Part shown: one piece after another, positions 5,939-12,949 of the stretch
How the letters are laid out: each line of letters opens with the position of its first letter
Position numbering within the stretch: the stretch's first letter is position 1
Assembly (NCBI GenBank): GCA_946885545.1
Contig: CAMPGP010000019.1
Location: forward strand, 1-16,971
Direction: 5' to 3'
Length of the DNA stretch: 16,971 nucleotides
DNA from: an uncultured Altererythrobacter sp.
GTDB taxonomy: Bacteria > Pseudomonadota > Alphaproteobacteria > Sphingomonadales > Sphingomonadaceae
Notes under the pieces: generated by a model
Database searches by the model: none
What the model was told of the DNA's origin: nothing
Seen by the model: only the letters and a program-made list of their open reading frames with translations
Program-made: the position numbers and the translations under genes

Positions 5939-7339
5939 ATGACATTCGCCGACCTCGGCCTTTCGCCAGAACTTCTCAAAGCCGTCGAAGCCGCCGGCTA
6001 TAGCGAGCCGACTGCGATTCAGGCGCAGGCGATCCCGCCGGTCCTGATGATGAAGGACATCATCGGGATCGCCCAAACGGGTACCGGCAAGACGGCAGGG
6101 TTCGTCCTCCCGATGATCGACATCCTCGCCAGTGGTCGCCGCCGCGCGCGCATGCCGCGCAGCCTGATCCTCGAGCCGACCCGCGAGCTCGCGGCACAAG
6201 TGGCGGAGAATTTCGAGAAGTACGGCACCAACCACGATCTCAAGATGGCGCTGCTGATCGGCGGCGTGCAGATGGGCGATCAGGTCAAGGCGCTCGATGA
6301 AGGCGTCGATGTGCTCATCGCCACGCCGGGTCGCCTGATGGACCTGTTCGAGCGCGGCAAGATCATGCTCAACGGTTGCGAGCTGCTGGTTATCGACGAA
6401 GCCGACCGCATGCTCGACATGGGCTTCATCCCCGACATCGAGTTCATCTGCTCCAAGCTGCCCGACACGCGCCAGACGATGCTGTTCTCGGCAACGATGC
6501 CGCCCCCCATTGAGAAGCTGGCGAAGAAGTTCCTCAACAATCCCAAGCGGATCGAGGTCAGCCGCGCGGCGAGCACCAACAAGGACATTACCGCCTTCAA
6601 GGTCATGGTGAAGAGCCGCGAGAAGCGTGACACGCTGCGCTGGTTCCTACGCAACGACATGGTCGAAACCGCGATCATCTTCGCCAACCGCAAGACCACC
6701 GTGCGCGAGGTCAACAAGAGCCTGCAGAACCACGGCTTCTCCAGCGGAGAGATTCACGGTGACATGGACCAGACGAGCCGCATTCGCGAGCTCGACCGGT
6801 TCAAGAAGGGCGAAATCAACATCCTCGTCGCGAGCGACGTCGCCGCGCGCGGTCTCGACGTGAAGGGCGTGAGCCACGTGTTCAACTTCGACACGCCGTG
6901 GCACCCGGACGACTACGTCCATCGCATCGGCCGCACGGGCCGGGCCGGGGCCAAGGGCCGTGCGTTCACCTTCGTCGCGCCCGAAGATGCAGAGGCGATC
7001 GAAAACGTCGAAAAGCTCACCGGCGCCGAGATCCCCAAGTTCGGCAAGAGCGACGTGCGCGTTGAACTGAAGCCCGCGCCGACACCGGGACCCGCGCCCG
7101 AACCTAGCGCGGAGCGTCAGGAAGACAAGGAGGAGCGCCCGCGTCGTTCGCGCCGAAACCGCGAAGACGAGCCGCGCGAGGAACGTGCGCGTCAGCCGCG
7201 TCGCGAGAAGGCGGCTCGGCCCGAAAGTACCGAACGCCCCGAGCCCAAACGCCGCCGTCGCGACGAGGATGAGGAGTCCGTTCCGGCAGGCGAGTGGAAC
7301 GGCCCCAAGCCGGACTTCCTCGGCGTCGGTTTCGGCTGA
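5939..7339 (+). CDS. rhlE: DEAD-box ATP-dependent RNA helicase, RhlE type
   Basis: A 466-residue cytoplasmic RNA helicase that remodels structured RNA or ribonucleoproteins, for example in ribosome assembly, RNA decay and cold growth. All core motifs are present: Q motif (F3, GYSEPTAIQ 20-28), motif I AQTGTGKT (45-52), Ia PTRELAAQ (80-87), TPGR (129-132), II DEAD (153-156), III SAT (184-186), V near ARGLD (303-307), VI HRIGRTGRAG (328-337). Residues from about 379 form a low-complexity tail of Pro, Glu and Arg, typical of RhlE proteins and probably RNA-binding, closing with PDFLGVGFG. I chose ATG 5939 because the family N-terminus MTFADLGL begins there and GGAA lies 4 bases upstream; an in-frame ATG at 5873 would add 22 unrelated residues. 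It converges on the DUF2200 gene with a 42-base gap. Confidence 0.92.
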   Translation: MTFADLGLSPELLKAVEAAGYSEPTAIQAQAIPPVLMMKDIIGIAQTGTGKTAGFVLPMIDILASGRRRARMPRSLILEPTRELAAQVAENFEKYGTNHDLKMALLIGGVQMGDQVKALDEGVDVLIATPGRLMDLFERGKIMLNGCELLVIDEADRMLDMGFIPDIEFICSKLPDTRQTMLFSATMPPPIEKLAKKFLNNPKRIEVSRAASTNKDITAFKVMVKSREKRDTLRWFLRNDMVETAIIFANRKTTVREVNKSLQNHGFSSGEIHGDMDQTSRIRELDRFKKGEINILVASDVAARGLDVKGVSHVFNFDTPWHPDDYVHRIGRTGRAGAKGRAFTFVAPEDAEAIENVEKLTGAEIPKFGKSDVRVELKPAPTPGPAPEPSAERQEDKEERPRRSRRNREDEPREERARQPRREKAARPESTERPEPKRRRRDEDEESVPAGEWNGPKPDFLGVGFG

Positions 7340-7381
7340 CAGCGCGCGGTAGTCACGCCGTGACGAAGAAGCCCTGATCGC

Positions 7382-7732
7382 TCAGGCGCGCAGTATCTTC
7401 TCCATCGCCTTGCCCTTGGCGAGTTCGTCGATCAGCTTGTCGAGGTAGCGAACCTCGCGCATCAGCGGCTCCTCGACGTTCTCCACGCGCACTCCGCACA
7501 CCACCCCGGTGATAAGCGAGCGGCTCGGATTCAGATCCGGCGCCTCGTCGAAGAACGTCTGGAAATCGGTTCCTCGGTCGATTTCGCGCTGCAAGCTCGC
7601 GCGGTCGTGGCCGGTCAGCCAGCAGACGATTTCGTCGACCTCGTCTTTGGTCCGGCCTTTTCGCTCCGCTTTCTGAACATACATCGGATAGACTTTGGCG
7701 ACCTTCATCTCGGCGATGTTCATCCGGCCCAT
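7382..7732 (-). CDS. DUF2200 domain-containing protein
   Basis: A 116-residue small cytoplasmic protein that matches DUF2200 (PF09966) over nearly its whole length; its function is unknown. Recognised stretches are [58 protein letters not shown] and [19 protein letters not shown]. It is rich in charged residues, with one cysteine in the ICxxLTG-like region and one in VVCGV. The start is fixed by AGGAG (7744-7740), 7 bases before ATG 7732. It begins 17 bases after the uvrD stop on the same strand, so it is almost certainly cotranscribed with that helicase. Whether this reflects a joint role is unknown. No terminator is seen in the 42 bases before the converging rhlE. Confidence 0.9.
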   Translation of the reverse strand: MGRMNIAEMKVAKVYPMYVQKAERKGRTKDEVDEIVCWLTGHDRASLQREIDRGTDFQTFFDEAPDLNPSRSLITGVVCGVRVENVEEPLMREVRYLDKLIDELAKGKAMEKILRA

Positions 7733-7749
7733 CTCGCGTCTCCTGCTGG

Positions 7750-10059
7750 TCAGTCCGCCACCGTCACGAAGCTGTCGATCACCCGCTTGGCGCCCGCCTG
7801 CTCGAACTCGATCTCGAGCTTGTTGCCTTCCTGATCGGTGACGACTCCATAGCCGAACTTGTCATGAAACACCCGCGCGCCGATCGCCACGTCGGTGCGC
7901 GGCTTGGCGGCGAAGCTGGCGGCGCTGCGGGTGGTCTCGCGCACGCGCTTGGGACTGGGGTCGTAGCCAGTGGTCAGCGCGCGCTGCCAGCCGGGGCCGC
8001 GGGTCTGGGTTCGCGCGGGCTTAGTGCGGGCGAGGTGCGCGAAGGGGTCCTCGTGCTCGCTCATTCCTGCGCGCCACAGGCTGGCGCCGCCCGTCAGCGT
8101 GGTTTCTTCCTCGATATGGTCGGCGGGCAGCTCGCCGACAAAGCGGCTGGGGATCGAGCTGGTCCACTGGCCGTAGATGCGGCGGTTGGCGGCGTGGAGA
8201 ATCATGCAGCGCCGCCGCGCGCGGGTGATCGCGACGTAAGCGAGGCGGCGCTCCTCTTCCAGCGACGCGAGCCCGCCTTCGTCGAGCGCACGCTGGCTGG
8301 GAAAAACGCCTTCCTCCCATCCGGGCAGGAAGACGTTGTCGAATTCGAGCCCCTTGGCCGCGTGCATGGTCATGATCGTGACCTTCTCGCTCGACCGGTC
8401 GGCGTCGTTGTCCATCACCAGGCTGACGTGCTCGAGGAAGTCTCCGAGCGTCTCGTATTCTTCCATCGCGCGCGCGAGTTCGGACAGGTTCTCGATCCGA
8501 CCCGCGGCCTCGGCGGTCTTCTCGGCCTGGAGCATGGCGTTGTAGCCCGTCTCCTCCAGCACGGTGCGCAGGAGCTCGGCCGGGGTGACGGTGTCCACTT
8601 GTTCGCGCCATTGGAAGAACTGGCGCATCAACCCGCCGATGGTGTTCGCGGCACGCGCGGGCAGCTCGTCGCTGTCCGCCAGTTGCAGCGAGGCGGCGGC
8701 GAGCGGAAGCCCGGTGGCACGCGCATGCTGGTGCATTTTCTCCAGTGTCTTGGCGCCGAGCCCACGCTTTGGCTGATTGTAGATCCGCTCGAACGCGAGA
8801 TCGTCCTGCGGTTGCGCGATTACTCGCAGGTAGGCGAGCGCGTCGCGAATCTCGGCGCGCTCGTAGAAGCGGAAGCCGCCGACGATGCGATAGCTGAGCC
8901 CGATCTGGATGAAGCGGTCCTCGAACTCGCGCGTCTGGTACTGCGCGCGCACGAGGATGGCGACCTGGTCGAGCGTGGCGCCCTCACGCTCCAGTCGCTC
9001 GATGTCCTCGCCCACGCGGCGCGCTTCCTCGGGCGCGTCCCACACGCCGATCACGCGCACCTTGTCGCCGCCATTGGCCTCGGTCCACAGCGTCTTGCCG
9101 AGGCGATGACTGTTGGCGTCGATCAAGCCCGAGGCTGCGGCGAGGATGTGCGGGGTCGAGCGGTAGTTCTGCTCCAGCTTGATCACCGCCGCACCGGGAA
9201 AATCCTTCTCGAATTTCAGGATGTTCGCCACCTCGGCGCCACGCCACGAGTAGATCGACTGGTCGTCGTCCCCCACCACGCAGATGTTCTTGCGCTCCTG
9301 CGCCAGCAGCCGCAGCCACAGGTACTGCACCGCGTTGGTGTCCTGATACTCGTCGACGAGGATATACTTGAAGCGCTGCCGGTACTGCGCGAGCACCTCG
9401 CGCTCGCGCCGAAAGATGTTCAACATGTGCAGCAGCAGATCGCCGAAATCGCAGGCGTTCAAGGCCTTCAGCCGTTCTTGGTAGAGGCGATAGAACTGCT
9501 GTCCGCGCCCGTTGGCGTAAGCCTCGTTCTCGACTGCATCGAGGTCTTCAGGGTTGAGCCCACGGTTCTTCCACCGGTCGATCAACCCGGCAAGCTGGCG
9601 CGCGGGCCAGCGCTTCTCGTCGAGATCGTTCTGCTGGATGAGCTGCTTGAGCAGCCGTAACTGATCGTCAGTGTCGATGATCGTGTAGTTCGATTGCAGC
9701 CCGACCAGTTCGGCATGGCGGCGCAGCATCTTGGCGCCGATCGAGTGGAACGTGCCGAGCCACGGCATGCCCTCAACCGCCGGGCCGATGTGCTGGCCCA
9801 CGCGCTCGCGCATTTCGCGCGCGGCCTTGTTGGTGAAAGTGACGCAGAGGATTTCGCTCGGCCAGGCGCGCCGCGTTGCGACGAGATGTGCCAGGCGTGC
9901 GGTGAGCGCGGCGGTCTTGCCCGTGCCCGCGCCGGCGAGCATCAGCACCGGCCCTTCGGTGGTCAGTACCGCTTCCCGCTGGGGCGCGTTAAGTCGCGCT
10001 GCGTAAACGGGAATTTCGCCGAATTCGGCAGGGACGGGAGCGGATTCGGAAGGGGCCAT
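7750..10059 (-). CDS. uvrD: ATP-dependent DNA helicase UvrD/PcrA
   Basis: A 769-residue superfamily 1A 3'-5' DNA helicase used in nucleotide-excision and mismatch repair and in clearing replication obstacles. Motifs in order: Q-motif LNAPQREAV (23-31), Walker A AGAGTGKT (42-49), Ia [10 protein letters not shown] (74-83), [10 protein letters not shown] (235-242), [16 protein letters not shown] (263-275), [10 protein letters not shown] (295-302), [12 protein letters not shown] (564-574), [10 protein letters not shown] (608-615). The C-terminal 45 residues ([14 protein letters not shown] onward) form the Tudor-like domain that contacts RNA polymerase in PcrA/UvrD. I chose ATG 10059. A GTG at 10095 would add 12 residues but overlaps the -35 box of the likely promoter. 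No Shine-Dalgarno is present, consistent with a near-leaderless message. DUF2200 follows 17 bases downstream. Confidence 0.96.
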   Translation of the reverse strand: MAPSESAPVPAEFGEIPVYAARLNAPQREAVLTTEGPVLMLAGAGTGKTAALTARLAHLVATRRAWPSEILCVTFTNKAAREMRERVGQHIGPAVEGMPWLGTFHSIGAKMLRRHAELVGLQSNYTIIDTDDQLRLLKQLIQQNDLDEKRWPARQLAGLIDRWKNRGLNPEDLDAVENEAYANGRGQQFYRLYQERLKALNACDFGDLLLHMLNIFRREREVLAQYRQRFKYILVDEYQDTNAVQYLWLRLLAQERKNICVVGDDDQSIYSWRGAEVANILKFEKDFPGAAVIKLEQNYRSTPHILAAASGLIDANSHRLGKTLWTEANGGDKVRVIGVWDAPEEARRVGEDIERLEREGATLDQVAILVRAQYQTREFEDRFIQIGLSYRIVGGFRFYERAEIRDALAYLRVIAQPQDDLAFERIYNQPKRGLGAKTLEKMHQHARATGLPLAAASLQLADSDELPARAANTIGGLMRQFFQWREQVDTVTPAELLRTVLEETGYNAMLQAEKTAEAAGRIENLSELARAMEEYETLGDFLEHVSLVMDNDADRSSEKVTIMTMHAAKGLEFDNVFLPGWEEGVFPSQRALDEGGLASLEEERRLAYVAITRARRRCMILHAANRRIYGQWTSSIPSRFVGELPADHIEEETTLTGGASLWRAGMSEHEDPFAHLARTKPARTQTRGPGWQRALTTGYDPSPKRVRETTRSAASFAAKPRTDVAIGARVFHDKFGYGVVTDQEGNKLEIEFEQAGAKRVIDSFVTVAD

Positions 10060-10070
10060 GACCGCGCGAA

Positions 10071-10099
10071 CATCTAGAGAACGGGCTTCCGGCACGCAA
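10071..10099 (-). promoter_or_regulatory. Candidate uvrD promoter giving a near-leaderless mRNA
   Basis: On the minus strand TTGCGT (10099-10094), a 17-base spacer and TAGATG (10076-10071). The expected transcription start near 10064 is only about 5 bases before ATG 10059. It excludes the upstream GTG 10095 as a start, because that codon overlaps the -35 box. Confidence 0.45.
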
Positions 10100-10110
10100 G
10101 GGGTGCTGGC

Positions 10111-10135
10111 GGAACCGAGCCGTGCCTACGGCGTA
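10111..10135 (+). promoter_or_regulatory. Candidate EcfG (general stress) promoter
   Basis: GGAAC (10111-10115), a 16-base spacer and CGTA (10132-10135), against the alphaproteobacterial EcfG consensus GGAAC-N16-17-CGTT. It misses one base in the -10 box. The predicted start is about 30 bases before ATG 10171. A similar, weaker element precedes the paralogous gene downstream. Confidence 0.42.
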
Positions 10136-10170
10136 GAGCGTGCAACGACAACGATACGGAGAACCCTCCA

Positions 10171-10794
10171 ATGCGTAAGATGATTTTCGTTGGCGCAGCC
10201 GCGCTGGCTCTCGCCGTCCCTGCCGTTGCGCAAGACACCGCTGCAACGGCCGAGGCCGAATTCTCCATGAACGCTACGCAGCAGACGTCCTACGACGGAT
10301 GGCCCGCCGACCGTCAGGCGGCGTACGATGCGTGGCCGGGCGGCGTTCAGGAATACTACTGGACGTTGAGTGCCGAACAGCAGCAGGGCTGGTGGGCGCT
10401 TACCGACGCGCAGCGCGTCCAGGTGTACGAGATGACTCCGGCTCAGCGTACCGCCGCCTGGGCGCAGATCAGCGCTCAGCTGAGTGGCGCTGCGCCCGCT
10501 GCTTCGGCGAGCGCGGGCACGGCCGCTGGCGCGACTGCTGCCCCGGGCATGGGGTCGGCGTCGGCGAGTACCGCCGCGATGGGCAACATGCGCTTCGTGG
10601 AGAGCGAAACGGTGCAGAGCGCTCCGGCTCCGAAGACCGAATACCCGATCTGTGAGGACGGGGTGACCGATGGCTGCATCAACCCGCGCGAGGCGGGCAA
10701 GAACTACGGCAACGTTCCGCTCAACTACTGGCCGGGCCGCCCGGCTAGCGAGATCGACGAGCCGCTCCCGGCCGAAGATCCCAACGCCGACTGA
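10171..10794 (+). CDS. Exported protein with six 11-residue Trp/Gln repeats and a Cys-containing C-terminal module
   Basis: A 207-residue protein of unknown function. A clear signal peptide (MRKMIFVGAAALALAVPAVA) with cleavage likely after A20 exports it. Residues 37-102 are six adjacent 11-residue units, for example QQTSYDGWPAD, RQAAYDAWPGG and QQQGWWALTDA; Gln at unit position 2 is kept in five of six units. An Ala/Gly/Ser linker follows (103-138). The C-terminal part has C161 and C169 and the stretch CINPREAGKNYGNVPLNYWP (169-188), a pattern I associate with sphingomonad secreted proteins. Start: CGGAGAA lies 7 bases before ATG 10171. It is preceded by a possible EcfG promoter and followed by a strong terminator. 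The gene at 11110 encodes a paralogue without the Cys module. The repeats recall the LTxxQ motif of Spy/CpxP chaperones and DUF3106, but homology is unproven. Confidence 0.85.
   Translation: MRKMIFVGAAALALAVPAVAQDTAATAEAEFSMNATQQTSYDGWPADRQAAYDAWPGGVQEYYWTLSAEQQQGWWALTDAQRVQVYEMTPAQRTAAWAQISAQLSGAAPAASASAGTAAGATAAPGMGSASASTAAMGNMRFVESETVQSAPAPKTEYPICEDGVTDGCINPREAGKNYGNVPLNYWPGRPASEIDEPLPAEDPNAD
10279..10476 (+). repeat. Coding region of six tandem 11-residue (33-base) units
   Basis: It encodes residues 37-102 of the protein starting at 10171. The units begin at residues 37, 48, 59, 70, 81 and 92 without gaps. The first two carry YD-x-WP; the later ones carry YW, WW, VY or AW with Leu, Met or Ile at position 8 followed by Ser or Thr. 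The DNA is not repeated closely, so the duplications are old or selected at protein level. Confidence 0.8.
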
Positions 10795-10847
10795 CGAGCT
10801 TTTCGGCGCGCCTGCCCTTCCCAAGAGGGTGTGAGCGCACGCTGAAA

Positions 10848-10882
10848 GGGGGCGGGACTGCCGTGGCGGTCCCGCCCTTTTT
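10848..10882 (+). terminator. Intrinsic terminator after the first repeat-protein gene
   Basis: A stem of about 12 bp (GGGCGGGACTGC paired with GCGGTCCCGCCC, one wobble) around the loop CGTG is followed by TTTTT (10878-10882). It lies 53 bases after the stop codon at 10794, and makes the two paralogous genes separate transcription units. Confidence 0.9.
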
Positions 10883-11109
10883 GCTGTCCGGCATGAACGG
10901 TCGATACATCCGCCCGAAAGCATTCTGCCCCGATTTCGACACATTTGACGGTAAGCCGTTCTTCGGCCGCGGGCGACACGGACGCGTTCCCTTGTCTTTC
11001 AATACCCTGGACCCCAGAGTTGAGTTCGATCCTGGCAGGGGATTTTTCACACAGGCCGGGAAACGGTTCGCGTTCGTCGCGTGGGATGAACAACAGAAGG
11101 AGATATCCC
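10883..11109 (+). promoter_or_regulatory. Upstream region of the second repeat-protein gene, with EcfG-like element
   Basis: Together with the terminator this fills the 315-base gap between the two paralogues. The only element I can propose is GGAAA (11059-11063), a 16-base spacer and CGTG (11080-11083), a degenerate match to GGAAC-N16-CGTT with the same spacing as before the first paralogue. The Shine-Dalgarno AAGGAG (11097-11102) is strong. I see no small gene, RNA or repeat in 10883-11050; an open frame from 10945 runs into the gene but has no ribosome site. Confidence 0.33.
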
Positions 11110-11589
11110 ATGCGTATCCGTAACATACTGTCCACCACTGCCGCCGTGGCGTTGTTCGCCGCCCCCGCGCTGGGTCAGGATGCCGAGGCGGTCCCGCCGG
11201 CGACCCCGGTCGACGCGGCGCCTCCCGCAGCGGCTTCTCCGGCCGGCGTAACCGCGAGTACCGCCATGACCGCGGAGCAACAGGCTTCGTACGATACCTG
11301 GCCCCCCGCGCAGCAGGCGCAGTATGACGGCTGGCCTGCCGAAACGCAGAGCTATTTCTGGGCACTGACACCTGAACGACAGGAACTGTTCTGGCGCGTC
11401 TCGGATGCCGACAAAGTGACCTTGTCGACCCTGCCGCCCGAGCAGCAGGACCAGGCCTGGGCTCAAATCGAGTCTGCGGCTGCGGCGATGGTCACTCCGC
11501 CCGCCGAGGAAGCGGCGCCCGCCGATCCGATGGCGGACCCGGCTGCTGCACCGGCGGCCGAAGAGACAGCGACCGCCGAGCCGATGTAA
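11110..11589 (+). CDS. Exported paralogue with six 11-residue Trp/Gln repeats and an acidic Ala/Pro tail
   Basis: A 159-residue protein of unknown function. The signal peptide (IRNILSTTAAVALFAAPALG) has likely cleavage after G22. An Ala/Pro-rich linker (23-53) precedes six contiguous 11-residue units at 57-122, for example QQASYDTWPPA, TQSYFWALTPE and RQELFWRVSDA; the last resembles its counterpart in the first paralogue, both containing AWAQI. The tail (123-159) is Ala, Pro and Glu/Asp only, with no cysteines, so the C-terminal Cys module of the first paralogue is absent. Start ATG 11110 is decided by AAGGAG 7 bases upstream; the reading frame is open upstream to 10945 but lacks a ribosome site. 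It ends only 16 bases from the converging rsmD, with no terminator between. Confidence 0.85.
   Translation: MRIRNILSTTAAVALFAAPALGQDAEAVPPATPVDAAPPAAASPAGVTASTAMTAEQQASYDTWPPAQQAQYDGWPAETQSYFWALTPERQELFWRVSDADKVTLSTLPPEQQDQAWAQIESAAAAMVTPPAEEAAPADPMADPAAAPAAEETATAEPM
11278..11475 (+). repeat. Second set of six tandem 11-residue (33-base) units
   Basis: It encodes residues 57-122 of the protein starting at 11110, with units at 57, 68, 79, 90, 101 and 112. Number, order and register of the units match the first paralogue, including YD-x-WP in units 1 and 2, paired aromatic residues in unit 3 and AWAQI in unit 6. The whole block was therefore duplicated, not individual units. Confidence 0.8.
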
Positions 11590-11605
11590 CCGGTCGATCC
11601 GCTAC

Positions 11606-12157
11606 CTAGTCTCGCGCGGCAAGGCGGAGCAAAGTCAGCTTCGCCTTGCCGACGCGTCTTTCGGCTTCGACCGACAGACCCTTTACCGCTACCGTTTCGT
11701 CCGCGCCGGTTTCCAGCGCGATCCAGGTGGCTTCACCGATCCAGCCAAGCCTCAACAGCCGGTCGAGCGCTACCGAGCCTGCGCCGGTTGCATAGGGCGG
11801 ATCGAGCAGGATCAGATCCTTCGCTTCCGGCGTCGGCCCCAAAGTCAGGACTGATCCGGCCCGCACATCGCTCCGCGCACGGGCATCGAACGCCGCGATG
11901 TTGGCGCGGATGGCCTTCACGGCCGCCTCGTCGTGTTCGACGAACTGGCAATGACCCGCGCCGCGCGACAGTGCTTCGAGACCCAGCGCGCCCGAACCTG
12001 CGCACAGGTCGGCGACGGCGAGGTCCTCGAAGCTTCCGAGCCGGCTGGCCAGCATCGAGAAGAGCGTCTCGCGCGTGCGATCGCCGGTCGGCCGCGTTGC
12101 CTCGCCCTTGGGCGCGACCAGTTTGCGCCCGCGCCATTCACCGGCGACGATTCTCAT
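11606..12157 (-). CDS. rsmD: 16S rRNA (guanine(966)-N(2))-methyltransferase RsmD
   Basis: A 183-residue S-adenosylmethionine-dependent enzyme that methylates N2 of G966 (E. coli numbering) in 16S rRNA during small-subunit assembly. Signature parts: MRIVAGEWRGRKL at the N-terminus, RPTGDRTRETLFSML (22-36), the SAM-binding ADLCAGSGALGLEALSRGA (49-67) and catalytic DPPY (119-122). The length is normal for the family. It starts 10 bases after the rluB stop in the same direction, so the two rRNA-modification genes are cotranscribed and probably translationally coupled; no Shine-Dalgarno is evident. Its stop is 16 bases from the converging repeat-protein gene. Confidence 0.95.
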   Translation of the reverse strand: MRIVAGEWRGRKLVAPKGEATRPTGDRTRETLFSMLASRLGSFEDLAVADLCAGSGALGLEALSRGAGHCQFVEHDEAAVKAIRANIAAFDARARSDVRAGSVLTLGPTPEAKDLILLDPPYATGAGSVALDRLLRLGWIGEATWIALETGADETVAVKGLSVEAERRVGKAKLTLLRLAARD

Positions 12158-12167
12158 CGGCTCTGGA

Positions 12168-12932
12168 TCATCCCCGCTTCGGCTGCTTCAGACTCGAATG
12201 GAAGCGTTCGAGGTCGTGCTTCTTGATTTCGACCGCCGCGCCGCGCGGAAGGTCGTCGAGCGCGAAGGGGCCGTAACCGATCCGGATGAGACGACTGACC
12301 TGCAGTTCGAGATGCTCCAGCACACGGCGGATTTCGCGGTTCTTGCCTTCGGTGATGGTCAGTTCGATCCACTGGTTGCGGCCCGTCCGCCGCTCCATGT
12401 TGGCATCGATCGGGCCGTAGCGCATGCCGTCGATGGTGACCCCGTCCATCAGCTCCTCGAGCTGTTCCTGCCTCACTTCGCCGAAAGTGCGTGCGCGATA
12501 GGTGCGCGGGATGCCGCTTGCGGGCAATTCCATCGCGCGCTTGAACTCGCCGTCGTTGGTCAGCAGCAGCAGCCCCTCTGTGTTGAGATCGAGCCGGCCG
12601 ACCGGCATCACCCGTCCGGCGTCCTTGGGCAGCGCATTGCGCAGCGCGGTGTAGATCGTCGGGCGGCCCTTGGGATCGCGCTCGGCGGTGATCAGGCCGG
12701 TCGGCTTGTGGAACGCGAACAACCGCGTGCGATCGGCCTTGGCCACGGGCTTGCCGTCCACTGTCACACCGCGCAAATGCGGAATGATCGTCGCCGGGGT
12801 GTCGAGCACCTTGCCGTCGATCGCCACGCGCCCGTCGGCGATCATGCGCTCGACTTCGCGCCGGCTCGCGACGCCCGCTCGCGCGAGCAACTTGGCGATG
12901 CGTTCGCCTTCGGGTCTGGGTTCCTGCGCCAT
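12168..12932 (-). CDS. rluB: 23S rRNA pseudouridine synthase, RluB type
   Basis: A 254-residue enzyme of the RsuA/RluB family that isomerises a uridine of 23S rRNA (U2605 in E. coli for RluB) to pseudouridine. The N-terminal S4 RNA-binding domain spans about residues 9-58 (RIAKLLARAGVASRREVERM). The catalytic domain has FHKPTGLITAERD (74-86) and GRLDLNTEGLLLLTNDGE (112-129), with catalytic D115. KNREIRRVLEHL near the C-terminus is family-typical. RluE and RluF are close relatives, but the S4 domain together with the NREIRR motif favours RluB. It starts 17 bases after the Rieske gene stop and ends 10 bases before rsmD, forming a three-gene run. Confidence 0.9.
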   Translation of the reverse strand: MAQEPRPEGERIAKLLARAGVASRREVERMIADGRVAIDGKVLDTPATIIPHLRGVTVDGKPVAKADRTRLFAFHKPTGLITAERDPKGRPTIYTALRNALPKDAGRVMPVGRLDLNTEGLLLLTNDGEFKRAMELPASGIPRTYRARTFGEVRQEQLEELMDGVTIDGMRYGPIDANMERRTGRNQWIELTITEGKNREIRRVLEHLELQVSRLIRIGYGPFALDDLPRGAAVEIKKHDLERFHSSLKQPKRG

Positions 12933-12949
12933 CGCGCGCGCCTACGCGC

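Noticed and set aside
7340..7381. GTCAC-GCC-GTGAC inverted repeat between rhlE and DUF2200 as a terminator
   Set aside because: The stem is only 5 bp, with no T-run on either strand.
7864..9660. 598-codon plus-strand frame opposite uvrD
   Set aside because: The opposite strand contains every helicase motif in order; the plus frame has no ribosome site and no domain.
10945..11109. 55-residue N-terminal extension of the second repeat protein
   Set aside because: There is no ribosome site at 10945, whereas AAGGAG precedes ATG 11110 and a signal peptide starts there.
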